This document shows positions 44,743 through 56,189 of a DNA stretch of 64,000 bases, in pieces; positions within the stretch are counted from its first letter, which is position 1; every line of letters begins with the position of its first letter. The DNA lies in assembly GCF_000715075.1 (NCBI RefSeq), contig NC_134087.1, positions 107,733,161 to 107,797,160 on the forward strand, in the 5' to 3' direction. The DNA comes from Nicotiana tabacum. Its lineage: Eukaryota > Streptophyta > Magnoliopsida > Solanales > Solanaceae. The position numbers and the translations under genes were made by a program. The notes under the pieces were generated by a model. It did not search any database. It was not told the DNA's origin and saw nothing but the letters and a program-made list of their open reading frames with translations.

Positions 44743-45291
44743 AACAATACTTTTCAAGCTCAATCAGATTTCTTACGGATGCAAACAAACATTTTGTTAT
44801 TCCACACGAAAGAAGAAAAAAACGTCAGCAGATACTTTTAGCGAGTCACAGCCTATTGGAAGAAAAATGAAGTACCTCAACCTAAATTGAATATAATTTA
44901 TCTCTATGACCGATTCATACAAGTAACAATGTCAACAAAATCATAGAGTTAATTAACTGTGCAAATTCCCTACTCAGGGAAGGTCGTGAGTAAAGCAATT
45001 ACTAATCCAAACAGGAGAACACCAGAGAAAATAGAGAAAGAAGCAGGGCAAGTGGAGGAGGTGGCAAAAGAACAAGCTATTACACAAAATGTTAACCTTA
45101 TTTATAATGTATTCAAGGTCTTATGACTCCATTCTTTAAAGATCATAGAGATATTTTTAGCTCTTACTATTTATTGGTCAGAGGACACTTTTACTGTTGC
45201 ATTTGACGACTAGAAATGTTCTTCAAAGCAAACGAACTGTAAAATAGTAAAAAGGTGGAGCTCAAAGGGATTCAAAGTCATACTAGCGGAC
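44743..45291 (-). other. Residual DCD-gene intron, 5' side
   Basis: Half a kilobase between the Copia insertion and the exon-1 donor. No ORF or RNA feature. The donor is CAG|GTCCGC at 45292/45291. Confidence 0.65.
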
Positions 45292-46654
45292 CTGAGATGA
45301 GAATTTTGACTTAAAAGGCTTTGGTTCAATGTTAAAAACCCCATGTCCTGTAGCTCTATAGATCTCATACAACAATTTCAAATCAGCATCATATAGAAAG
45401 AGTTTCATCCCTTTATGAACTTTTTCTACCATTTCTCTCTTGTTTGCCGGCTGTCCCAGAACCTTGTATATAACAGTCCTTCTTTGTCTTAGAGTTGCAC
45501 ATGAAAATCATACCCACGCTATAAACGTGCTCAGCGGACTCCTTCTTCTTCTTCTTTTTCTTCTTCTTATGTGACAGCTCAGGACTATCTTTGCCTTCAG
45601 TAGAAACTTTTTCAAGGCTCATCTTAGCTTCATCTCCAGAGGCAACCTTCTTTGAGCATCTTTCATCGTTACCTGTGGAGACTGAATTTCCCCTTTCTGT
45701 TCCCTTAGAATCCTGCTCATTGTCATCCAAGCTTCCATTGTCCTCCTTACCCTTGCCTTCTGAGGCTACTTTCTTCATGACCTACTTATTTTTACTATTA
45801 TCTCCATAGCTTTTATTTGACTTTCTCTTCCTTTTATTCACTTTCTTAGTTTTTTCGGTTTGTTTGATTTGCAATTTCTCTCTGTTTTTCCTTTAAATTC
45901 ATGTTTACCCGTGTCTCTTTTGTATCTTTATCTACACTCGCAACATCTCCCTTATTTTTCTCTACCATAATTTGTCCATTTTATTGGTTAATATCTTCAT
46001 CGTTATTAATGGCATATTCTTCTATTGTATTACCTTTGTTATCTTTATCTACACCTGCAATACCTTCCTCATTTATTTTCTATATTTCTTACATTTTCTT
46101 GGTTATTATCTTCACTGCTATCAATTCCACTCTCTTCATCTTCTTCTCTCACCACTGCATCTATTCGATCATATCCATTTTTCTTTAACAAACACTCTCC
46201 ATTCAACATTTCAGCTCCTCCCTCATTTTTCTCTTTTGTATTTTTTCCATTTTGTAGGAGATTATCTTCACTATTATCAGTGGAATCTTCCTCGTTCCTT
46301 TCCTCACCATAATTTTCTCCCCTTCTCCCAGCACACCATCTGTTTGATTACTTTCGACTTCATTTAAAGAATACTCCTCATTCTGCACTTCAACTTTAGT
46401 TATACTCTTTTCTTCCTATACGGTAGTTCCATCATCGTAATAAACTTTCACATATTGCTCACTTATTGCTAATGCCACATAAGCCTCCTCTGAACCTTTA
46501 GTTACAGAGATAACTTTAGTTGCTTCTAGATTGTTCATCATCTTATTCGTCTCATTTATTTTCAAAAAAGCAGTGTCATCATTGTCCAAAACTGATTTAT
46601 CAGTTGAAGCCTTGGCCTCGCCTCTGCAATCAGACGAACCATCACCTACGTCTA
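45292..46654 (-). pseudogene. DCD-domain gene remnant, 5' exon (acidic N-terminus and start of the DCD domain)
   Basis: Minus-strand exon. Its end encodes the first half of a DCD domain: VGMIFMCNSKTKKDCY, then, in another frame, LGQPANKREMVEKV, KGMKLFLYDADLKLL and finally FKSKFSSQ at the donor. The frame change lies at about 45,468-45,473, where bases are missing between Cys-Tyr and Tyr-Lys. Upstream is a long Glu/Lys/Ser/Asp-rich segment. It has stops at 45782-45784 and 46416-46418, and a further frame change near 46,300. The DCD domain is a plant domain of about 130 residues linked to development and cell death. The lesions mean that this copy cannot encode a normal protein. Its upstream edge is cut by a solo LTR at 46,660. 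Confidence 0.75.
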
Positions 46655-46659
46655 CAACA

Positions 46660-47951
46660 TGACAATAGGCTAGATTTATATAATTTGGCGATTATTTATG
46701 CCCCGGCTTAATTATGTCTCAATGTTATAATATAGTTAAATGATGAAAAATGAGCTCTAATTGTGAATTTCACACGTTGCAGGAGTGAGGAGCTTGTATA
46801 AGGCCTTAAAGTTGTGATTGGAGCTACATTGAAGCAAGAAAAACCCCTAGGAGTTGGGTACGCGAGAAGACGAGAAAAAGAATAGTTGAAATGAAGGCAT
46901 GAACTAGAGTGGCCATTAGCGCGACCGCGCTAGTCCAGATGGTCAAGGCAGAATGGTAAGGCATATGCGCGGCTATTAGCTTGGCCGCGCTAGCCCAGTT
47001 CCGGAATATTAAGTTTCAGGGGTAAACTTGAAAATCTGGGGGAAAAATTCACTTAACCTATAGAAGGTTAAGCTCGACCAAGGAGGATATATGCAACTTT
47101 TCATAGCTTAGTGCAAGAAAAAGGAGAGGCAAGAGGCAAGGAGGAGAATTCAACATCAAGTTCTTCCTTTCTTCCTTTTGTTTTATGATTTGTGATGAAT
47201 TTGATTATTGTTGTGATGAACACTAGTATGAGTAGCTAAATATTTAGTCTAAGGTTTGGTGGAACCTATTGAAGGATGAACTTCTTGATTATATTAATAT
47301 AGTTTGCCATTTTAATCTCTATTTGTTCAACTACGTACTTGTTGTAGTTAATTGACTGGATCCTCAATTGGTTGTGCCTATTTAGTGTGCATAACTCGGT
47401 AGAGAGTGCATATTTAGGTAATTGTTGAACAACACCACTCCCAAAATATATGAGGGATCAATAATTGCGAGTTTAAAGGCGGGATTAGGGATAACGAAGC
47501 CTTGGGTGCATTCTAAAGTGAGCGGTAATAAACAAAGCCAGCTAGCGTAACTCGGGAGAGTGCGTCTAGTAGATTATCGTGATTACTCGGGAGAGATTTA
47601 CGGTAGTAAGAGTGCTCATGATTGATAGAGATGATTTGGTGATTCTATGTGAAGCATAACCGGAAGGGAGACCATCAATAGGGGAAATCATAGCCTTAGA
47701 ACCTTCTCTTAATTGTTTACAACTCAATTATAGTTAGTTTTCAGTTGCTTATTTACATTCATTCGTAGTTAGTAGAAATACCCTCAATTGTTATTTACAA
47801 CGTTTGAGAAGTTGATTCTGTGGAATTTAGTAAGTCTACCGAAAAGTAATTGATAGGTTAATTCCTTGTGGGTTCGACTCTGGGCTAAATACTCAGATTA
47901 TATTTGCAACATCTATGTGTCCTTTATATAAGGCATAGTTGGGTGTGATCA
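46660..47951. mobile_element. Solo LTR
   Basis: A 1,292-bp sequence starting TGACAATAGG and ending GGTGTGATCA, flanked by a perfect 5-bp direct repeat CAACA (46655-46659 and 47952-47956). It encodes nothing and has no partner LTR in the window, so it fits a solo LTR left by recombination. It lies against the upstream edge of the DCD remnant. Without it the minus strand would read TCTTGTGTTGTAG then ACGTAGGTGATGG, which resembles an intron acceptor followed by coding sequence. Orientation is not certain. Confidence 0.75.
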
Positions 47952-48033
47952 CAACACAAGACAGTAAATTCTACACAAAGAGTGAACAACTGTGAGATTG
48001 TCATAATGTTAGCTATATCTTTCCACGAGTCAC

Positions 48034-48173
48034 CCACACACACACAATGCATCCTCTCTCTCTCTCACGCACACATAATATCCATCCATCCATACATACA
48101 TACATACATTTTTGCATGCATACATATACATATACATACATACATATATACATATATACATACACACATACAT
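48034..48173. repeat. Compound microsatellite
   Basis: Runs of CA, CT, CATC, CATA and TATACA units over about 140 bp. The open frames here (48030-48254 on either strand) are repeat translations. Confidence 0.9.
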
Positions 48174-49407
48174 GGCCGCCAAATACATAGACAACCCCTT
48201 AAACTTGTCATGAAATTTCATTTAGACACTTTAACTAAGGGGTTGACCTATTGAACACATGATGTTACTTAAAATGTGTCAATTGAACACATGTTGCTTA
48301 TGTGGCACCATGCGTGTTTCACACAATATTTGAGAGCGTGAAATAGTTTTATGTTAGGCAGTCATTGGCCAAAAAATAAGTGTTGACAGAGAAAAATTTG
48401 CTCTTTCACTTTCTTCTCTCTAAACGGCGTCCTACCTCAGCTATTCTTGGCCATTTTACCTTTTACTTTTCTTCTCTCTTGCATTTCTCGCTAGATCTGT
48501 TCCTCATTTCTTTTTGAGAAATAGAGTTCCATAGCATGTACTTTCTAAAAAAGTCAGCATTATCCTTTTTCTTTTCTGGAAGATGTTGTTGAATCCTTCT
48601 CCGCTCGTGATCTTTAGTCTCCGATTGTCGGACCCGCCGGAGCTCCTCAATGTATATGTTCGTAAACTAGCTAATAAAGAGATTAAAATATATACTTTCC
48701 AAGATTCATCACTTCAATAATAGATATTTGGGATTGTGAAATGGTAATATTACTGTAACAGAAAGGAAGAAGGATTCTCCTAGTTTTTTCGAGTATTTTT
48801 TGTTAAAAAAAGAGAGACATCTGCAAGATAGAAGTCATGAACTTTAGCTGTAGTGGAGTTGTTTTATACAGATTAGATTTGTAATGGTGGTCTATCAGAA
48901 CTTCTTTTTTGACGTTTCTGAGAACTCGAAGACACTTCGTTTTCCATTCCTATGTTTTTCCAATGGGTGTTGTATGCCTGCTTCATATTGTGCTACTATA
49001 ATCAGAGGGAAGAGGAGAAATAATAATGAAATTTAATGGTGGTCAAATGGAGAAGAAATGATGGATGGTGGTGGTGAAATAAAGAAGACACATGGGAGGG
49101 GAGTAAAAATGGAATAAGAAATAGGGGAGAAAGAAGAAGGTGAGTGTCTTATGCTACTCTTGGGGTGCTTCAATGGTGGAAAGATATGGAAGGTATATAT
49201 GGATGAGCGACGGTAGTGTAAAATTCTTTCAAAGACTCTTTATTCTCTATTCTTTTTCTTTTAATTCTGGCTTTTTCTATAATGACATGTATGGCTTTAA
49301 TTGACACACATTGATTGAAGTTGAAGTGTCTAATAGGAAAAGGTCTTAGTTAAAGTGTCCAAATGAAATTTGGTGACAAGTTTAAGGGCTTGTTTATGTA
49401 TTTGGCC
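48174..49407. mobile_element. DNA transposon with long terminal inverted repeats, non-autonomous
   Basis: 1,234 bp. The left end (GGCCGCCAAATACATAGACA, then CCCCTTAAACTTGTC) is matched, inverted, by the right end, over at least 60 bp at roughly 85% by eye and more weakly to about 110 bp. No transposase frame is present. Long inverted ends without coding capacity fit a Mutator-like non-autonomous element. The flanks are microsatellite, so the target duplication cannot be read: CACATACAT on the left, TACCTACCT on the right. Confidence 0.7.
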
Positions 49408-49452
49408 TACCTACCTACCTACATACATACACACATACACACATACACACAC
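49408..49452. repeat. Microsatellite (TACC/TACA/CA)
   Basis: TACC, then TACA, then CA-type repeats directly after the right inverted end. They mirror the CATA-rich tract at the left end, as if the element inserted into one microsatellite. Confidence 0.8.
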
Positions 49453-49698
49453 GTCCATAAAAACGTTCCAATTTATCAAAAAGAGATGATATACAAAAAT
49501 TGTCGGAATTAAAAGTAATAATCAGCAAGCAAAAATGAAATGTAGCAGCAAAAAATAAGTAGCGGAATGAAGGCGGTTCATCAATGCAACTTTAGAAACC
49601 CTAACGTCAAAACCAAACGCTAAAGATGATATTGAATAGATTTGAATGTTTCATTTATATATATCAACAAAATTTAGAAGAGTTTCAGCGAAATAAAA

Positions 49699-50148
49699 TA
49701 TTAAAAACAAAGATGAGAAAATTGCTGATTGTATTTATTGAATAATATGATATGAATCCTAGTGTATTTATACAGATGAATGGAATATTTGGAGCATTCT
49801 AATGCCTATACAGGTGTCTATTTTTAATTGTCTAGTACTATAAACACTTTTGTCATATTTAAATTTTCATATAAATATGCCACATATACATAATTATGTA
49901 CACATTCCTTCTATTCGTTGGAGTCCAATTGTAGAGCACATGTGAAGCACGTGTGCAATCTATGGTTAGGATGAGAAGAGATTGATGGTACAAATTGCAT
50001 TTCACAAGGATTAAAACCATTCTTTGATGTTGGCGATTTTGACTGAAACTTCATCACATCATCCAACTCTTTTTCTTTAGACAACAATATCGGTTTCTTT
50101 TCCTTTTCTTTATCCACAACTGCATTCGACAAGTTCGACATCCCAATA
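49699..50148 (-). repeat. Copia-2 3' LTR
   Basis: 450 bp, TATT...AATA ends, matching 52966-53415 at roughly 90% by eye. The 89-codon open frame inside it is not a gene. Confidence 0.88.
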
Positions 50149-52952
50149 TCCCCCCTCAAGTTGGAGGGCGTCGAAGACACTCCCAGTTTGCTGATTATCG
50201 AGTGATGAACTGGCTCGTTGAGAGGTTAAGTAAATATATCCGCAATTTGCTGATTATCAAGTGATGAACTGGCCCGTTGAGGGGTTTAGTAAATATATCC
50301 GCAAGTTGAGATGGGGATAGGACAAAAGAGAGAGAGATGAGTCTGGGATTTCCTAGAAGGTATTTGAGGCATCTGATTGTAGCATCAAAGTAAGGTCGTT
50401 GGGGGTCCTGCATGAATTGACTTAGATGTTGCACTGTGAATGATAAATCAGGTCGCGTATGGATTAAAAAATTTAACTTTCCCAAAATTCTCTGATATGT
50501 AGTTGAATCAGATAGAGGTTCCCCCGGAATTGGCATGGAGTTTGCAGTTTGGGTAAAGCAGAGAAGATACTGGCTTTGAATCAATGCAGTCAAATTCTTG
50601 TAGGAAATTCAAGGTAAATTTTCTCTGACTAAGTATGAGTCCATTTGGTTCTCTGATTATCTCCACACCGAGAAAATAATATGCATGACCTAGATCCTTA
50701 ATTCTAAAGTCATGATTACGAAACTCCGTTAGTAGGCTAAACTCATCAATATCATTCCCAGTAAGGAGTAAATCGTCAACGTATACAACTACAATACATA
50801 TTGACACCGTAGTTCCATAATTATTATAAAATAAAGAGTAATCATTTAGTGAATGAGAGTACTCTTTGAAATTCAAGGTTGCTGTAAGTCGAGCATACCA
50901 TTGTCGTGAAGCTTGATACAACCCATAAAGAGATTTTTTTTCAAAAGACATACATGATTTGGTGAAGGTGGTTGCATACCAGCTGGAAACCTCATATAAA
51001 CTTCTTCCTGTAAATCTCCACATAAGAAAGCATTGTTGACATCTAATTAAAGCTCCTAGTTTTTCTTAACTGCAATTGCCAATAAATATCGTATGGTTGT
51101 CATTTTTACCACTGGTGAAAATGTTTCATTGAAATCAATTCCTTCACGTTGAATGTCTCCCCTGATTATCAGTCTTGCCTTTAGCCTTTTTACACTTCCA
51201 TTTGAATTATATTTTACCTTGTAAACCCACATAAAAGGCAAAGCTTTCTTCCCTTTGGGCAACTCCACTACTTTCCAAGTCTTATTTTGTTCTAAAGCTG
51301 CAAATTTTATATCCATAGCTTCTAGCCATCCTGGATGTAAAATAGCCTGAGAATAGGAAGTTGGCTATGAAATATGTATTATAGAATTGAGTATATTCTG
51401 ATTGGTGAGAGTTAAGGCTGCAAAAGGTAGAACAATATGAGAAGGAGGTGAAAGAAAACAAGAATATGTGAGATCAGATAAAATCACAGTGTTGCATACA
51501 TATTCACTTAGATAAGATGGAGTTTGATGAGGCCCGCTAGATCTCTTAATTATAGTATCCAACATTGATGAAGTTAAAGGGGTATTAGGCGAATGTTGGA
51601 TATGAGTAGGATGAAAAGAGTTAGGGGAATTTTGTGATTCAGTCTCTGAAAGTTCAGAATGATTTGGATGTTTAGGAGATGTAGGATCTGGAGTAGACTG
51701 ATTAGGTGTACTAATGCAAGAAGGTGTAATGTATATGTTATTGACTGAAAACATGGGAGGATTAATCTGAGATGAAAAGGGAAAGACATTTTTATAAAAG
51801 ATCACATTTCTAGACACAAAATACTTTTTAGATTGAAAGTCCAGCAATTTGTAACCCTTATTTCTAAAAGGGTAACCCAATAATACATATGGCACATATC
51901 TAACATCTAGTTTAGACTTATGTTGTGATAGAGTGGAAGCATAACATAAACAACCAAAGATTCTTAAAGAAGAATAATTAGAAAATTTTCCAAACAGCTT
52001 CTCATAAGGTATTTTTGAATGTAGAACCTTGTAGGAAACCTATTAATAAGAAAAGTGGTTGTAAGAAGGCAATCTCCCCAATAAGTGTTTATGCTTCCTC
52101 TCTACAATTTCATTTTGTTGAGGGATAGCCACATAAGTTGTTTGGTGGATAATCCCCCGTGAAGAGAAAAAAAGTGAGGTTGAGCTGCTAGAACCTAGCA
52201 AAAGCATTGTCTGACCTTATTATTTTGCCTTTTGTGTTGAATTGTCTTTCAACCATTGCCAAAAAAAAGTTGAGAAAAGTAAAGACATTACTTTTGGTAT
52301 TAAGAAGGTATGTCCAAGTTACTCTATTGTAATCGTCAACTATAGCTAAAAAATACTTATACCCATCACGTGTGCTTTGTTTATAGGATCCCCAAGTATC
52401 TATACGTATAAGCTCAAAAATAGAAATAGAGAAGATAGCACTGGATTGAAAAGGCTATCTCGTTTGCCTTGATAACCTACATACTTGACATGGATCATGT
52501 ATTTGAGACAAAGAAGCATTTGGAATAACTGAGATTTTATTCATGTTTGAAAAAGGCATATGCCCCAAACGCTTATGCCAAAGGCTTACATCAGTAGACC
52601 CTCTAAGAAGACTAGAAACTGAATTGGAAATTGCAACATTTACTGGCTTCTTAGAATTGAAAACAGAATTAGAAATTGCGGCATTACTAGGTTGCTTACA
52701 ATTGACCTTAAACTATGAAACACCTTGATTTCTATTCTTAGAATTAGACTGACCAGGTTGCAAGATGTATAGACCTCTCTTGACTTCACCAAGAACCAGA
52801 AGCCTCTTCATTGAAGAGCCCTGCATCATAACACTGGAAGAGAAAATTAGCAGACAATTAAATTATTTACACAACTTTTGATTAGAGAGTAAGTTGTATC
52901 TGAAACTTGAAATATATAAGACATTTGAAAGAATGAGATTTGGAAAGACTCT
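50149..52952 (-). pseudogene. Copia-2 pol remnant
   Basis: From high to low coordinates: protease end and GAG-pre-integrase (LVLGEVKRGLYIL, LWHKRLGHMPFSNMNK), integrase core with VDDYNR and a partly lost DNxxE block with in-frame stops. Then the linker, RT with [20 protein letters not shown] and the [11 protein letters not shown] box near 50,780, and an RNase H end that is largely missing: the frame goes from LLGNPRLISLSF to the terminal ADIFTKPL block. Stops and frame changes are found throughout. Confidence 0.82.
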
Positions 52953-52965
52953 GCTCTTGATACCA

Positions 52966-53415
52966 ATTAAAAACAAAGATGAGAAAATTGCTGATGGTAT
53001 TCATTGAATAATATGTTGTGCATCCTAGTGTATTTATATAGATGAATGGAATATTTGGAACATTCTAATACCTATACATATATCTATTTTTAATTGTCTA
53101 GTACTATATACACTTTTATAATATTTGAATTTCCATATAAATCTGGCTCGTATACATAATTATGTACAAGTTCCTTCTATCCGTTGGAGTCCAGCCGTGG
53201 AGCATATGTGAAGCACGTGAGCAATCTATGCTTAGGATGAGAAGAGATTGATGGTACATATTGCATTTCACAAGAATTAAAACCATTCTTTGATGTTGAC
53301 TATTTTGACTGAAACTTCAACGCATCATCCTAACTCTTTTTCTTTAGACAACAATATCTGCTTCTTTTCCCTTTCTTTATCCATAACTGCATTCGACAAG
53401 TTGGACATCCCAATA
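52966..53415 (-). repeat. Copia-2 5' LTR
   Basis: 450 bp, partner of 49699-50148. Its lower end abuts the primer site. Confidence 0.88.
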
Positions 53416-54989
53416 TAAAACCATAACTTACTTGAAGAAGTTGATAATTGAGGCAAGTACTTTTTATCAATACTATTCCAGTGATAACATCTTACGCGAA
53501 TCTGAGTGTTGATTATATTTGTCTATCGAAAGAGTGAGAGAGAACAAGAAATGGCGCACCACGTTTTCCAATTACGTACACTTTCTTCTGGAAAAGGTGG
53601 CAGGCTCATACTGTTACAAGATGCAAACATGGCGGTATATCATTGGTCCGTTGCTGTTTCTTCCTAAGCTAGTTTAGTCATTTTTAGCTATTGGAAAACT
53701 AGTTGCGTTAATTCCAAAAACCTACATGGAATATGATAAAAAAAAACTAGTTCAGATTAATTTTTGGATGAAATTTTTTCTTTCACTCACAAAACTTTAA
53801 AAAAAATTCAAATAAAATTCATGTTCAAACACAATTTAAACTTTCAAAATTAGTTTCCAACACAACTTTAAAAACTCTTTTTTCAAGTTTCAACTAAATT
53901 TATGTCCAAACGGCAACTTAATATTTTTCATTTCCAGGAATAATTTGAAAAACTAAAGTTGTTCTCTTAAATCAGATATAAGTACTGGACACGGAGTTTA
54001 AGAAAAAATGAAGAATTTTGAAATTTGTGGTCCTAAACAAGTCAAAAAGGACCCAAAAGGATAGAATTATAAGTTTAAACTAAATTATTTTCAAATTTAG
54101 AAAGAGATTATTCTTTTTAGAACGAACCAAAAAGGGGAAAGAGTACTTGTTTATGGCTTTCCCAAAAGATGCTGTACTAGGTGGGTAAATATTACTCCTT
54201 TCAGATGCGTAATTACTTTTGGAGTTCTATTTTTTTCAGTGCTTTCTAGGAGATCATTGATTTTAAGTTTCCTAAATGGAATTATTATCTTGGTTTGGCA
54301 AATTAAAAAAAAATCTTTCAAATTAAAACAGTATAGGACTTACATAAAAGAGGTTACATTTTACATGATACTAGTCTCTCGGCATGTGCGTTGCACGTGT
54401 ATGACAAATCCTTTATTACATGGTGTTGTAAAATAATATCAATATTAATAAAACAATTCTTTGCAAAATTGTTTTGGATAGGACATTTTTTGTATTTTTC
54501 CCTCAATAACCATGTACAAAATTTGGTATGTTAAACTCAGATTGTAATTTTTCTACAGGACCACATCAATGATCAATGAAAGCTTTTTTAATTTTAAAAA
54601 AAGAATAAAGTACAAGTTTCTGTGAATGATTAATGTGATTATAGTATGGTGACTTTCTTGTCGAGGTCAAGATTTTAATGAGATACATGTGAAATTTTTA
54701 ATATTTGATGAACTGTATTTCAGCTAATACTTTCTTATGGATGATGAATTTACGGTCATTCATCCGTTTCAATCACCCTATCATGAACATGACTCTTGTA
54801 GATTGACACACCAACAATAATATTTTTCAGACAAATACAACTTTAGATATCAATTTAGTTTATAATTTATTTTACTATCAAGAAAGATAACTAATTTTCT
54901 CTTTTTTGTCATTTTTCCTTCGTATCTTTGCAAATTTTCTTTCTTCCTCAAAAGTGGTTGCATCAACATCATCAATCTTGGCAAGCATG

Positions 54990-55134
54990 AGCAGAGCTAG
55001 CACGCAATAGCTTTGATTTAAACTCTGTATTTGTTTTTATAAATTTATTGAATATAAAAAAGTTATTAATTTAGAACCAATAACTTAAATGAATTAAACT
55101 ATCAAACTCATAAGTTTCAAATCCTGGCTCTACC
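54990..55134 (-). repeat. MITE-like repeat, copy 4
   Basis: Ends AGCAGAGCTAG and TGGCTCTACCT. The core AAGTTATTAATTTAGAACC followed by AATAACTTAA is the same as in the copies at 1743 and 1937. Confidence 0.5.
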
Positions 55135-56097
55135 TGGCACATGGGCTAAGCTACATGTTATAAAAGGTGGTCAGTCGTCAGAAAATTACAGTGGGTATAT
55201 AAATAAAATATTAAATTTTAGGGGTATATAACATATATTGAACACTCTTTCTCGGAGAATATTTTTTACTTTTTTTAAATTTAAACACCCTTGAGTAAAT
55301 TTCTAGCTGCCACTGACCTGGCAAGGCAATTTTTGTAGTTGAAAGGCTGCTCCTATGCAAATTTCGTTGATATATATATATATGAGGCACCAGTATTACC
55401 ATAAAAAATATATTTTTTTCAAATAGAAAGTTATTTCTTGTGACTGTATAATTCGTTGCATGCATATTGCAACATAAAGCTATGACTATTCTAACAAATA
55501 GTACTCATATTACATGATGTCAACCCGTTTCAATCCTGATTGGGCCAAACGGGAAGACGCATAAAATTCTCTTTATTTGCTCTTTATAGAATGCGTAGCC
55601 TGTGAGTGCACTCTGGCAAAGTTGTTGGACAGGTGCAGTATTTTAGCCATTTGACGGGGAGAGCTCTTAATCGATAGGAACCTTGTCTCTCTTATAAATC
55701 AGTAGAGTACTAAATATACAAAGGATACATGTGGTTACATGAAGTCATAAGACAAGTCAATAGGTGCAACCCATAGAAATTGTATGCAACCTTGCGGAGA
55801 AATGTCTTCTAGAGAAAAAAAGCACAAGAAGGTCCTTCTGCTAACGAATTTGTCATCTCTAGAAATATAACAATATTATAATATTCAAACTACATAGAAA
55901 TCCTAGCGTAGCATTTAGACAAATTCAGTTCATAATTATAAGCCTTGGTTTAGTTGTAAACTTCACAAATTGAAAACAAATGTTGTAGCATTTCATTATT
56001 ACAAGAAATTAACTCTAGAATGAAATCAGAGTAATAAAGAAACAAATAAAGTTAAATCAAATTCTTGATGGTGACTTGAAAATTTCATGAATTGGCT

Positions 56098-56189
56098 GAA
56101 CAACAATTAGAATAGTAATCCCATAGAACGAATGACTTCATAAACTGTCCGAACAACAATTAGAATAGTAATCCCATAGAACGAATGAC
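56098..56189. repeat. 39-bp direct repeat, two copies
   Basis: GAACAACAATTAGAATAGTA and its continuation occur identically at 56098-56136 and 56151-56189, 53 bases apart. No coding or transposon ends are seen. Confidence 0.85.

Larger units (their letters stand above)
49699..53415 (-). mobile_element. Ty1/Copia element 2, internally deleted
   Basis: 3,717 bp on the minus strand. Target duplication TAAAA is perfect (49694-49698 and 53416-53420). LTRs of 450 bp each. Primer site at 52953-52965 (minus TGGTATCAAGAGC) and polypurine tract at 50149-50165 (TTGAGGGGGGA on the minus strand). The 2.8-kb interior begins at the end of the protease region. Gag and most of protease are missing; a complete Copia interior is normally about 4 kb or more. 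Confidence 0.9.

Noticed and set aside
45591..46367. Phe/Leu/Ser-rich plus-strand ORFs resembling membrane proteins
   Set aside because: They are the complement of the Glu/Lys/Asp-rich exon 1 of the DCD remnant.
47860..47900. tRNA-like GTGGGTTCGACTC near the end of the solo LTR
   Set aside because: Resembles a T-arm only; no acceptor, D or anticodon arms can be drawn around it.
48030..48254. Tyr/His/Ile-rich ORFs
   Set aside because: Translations of a compound microsatellite.
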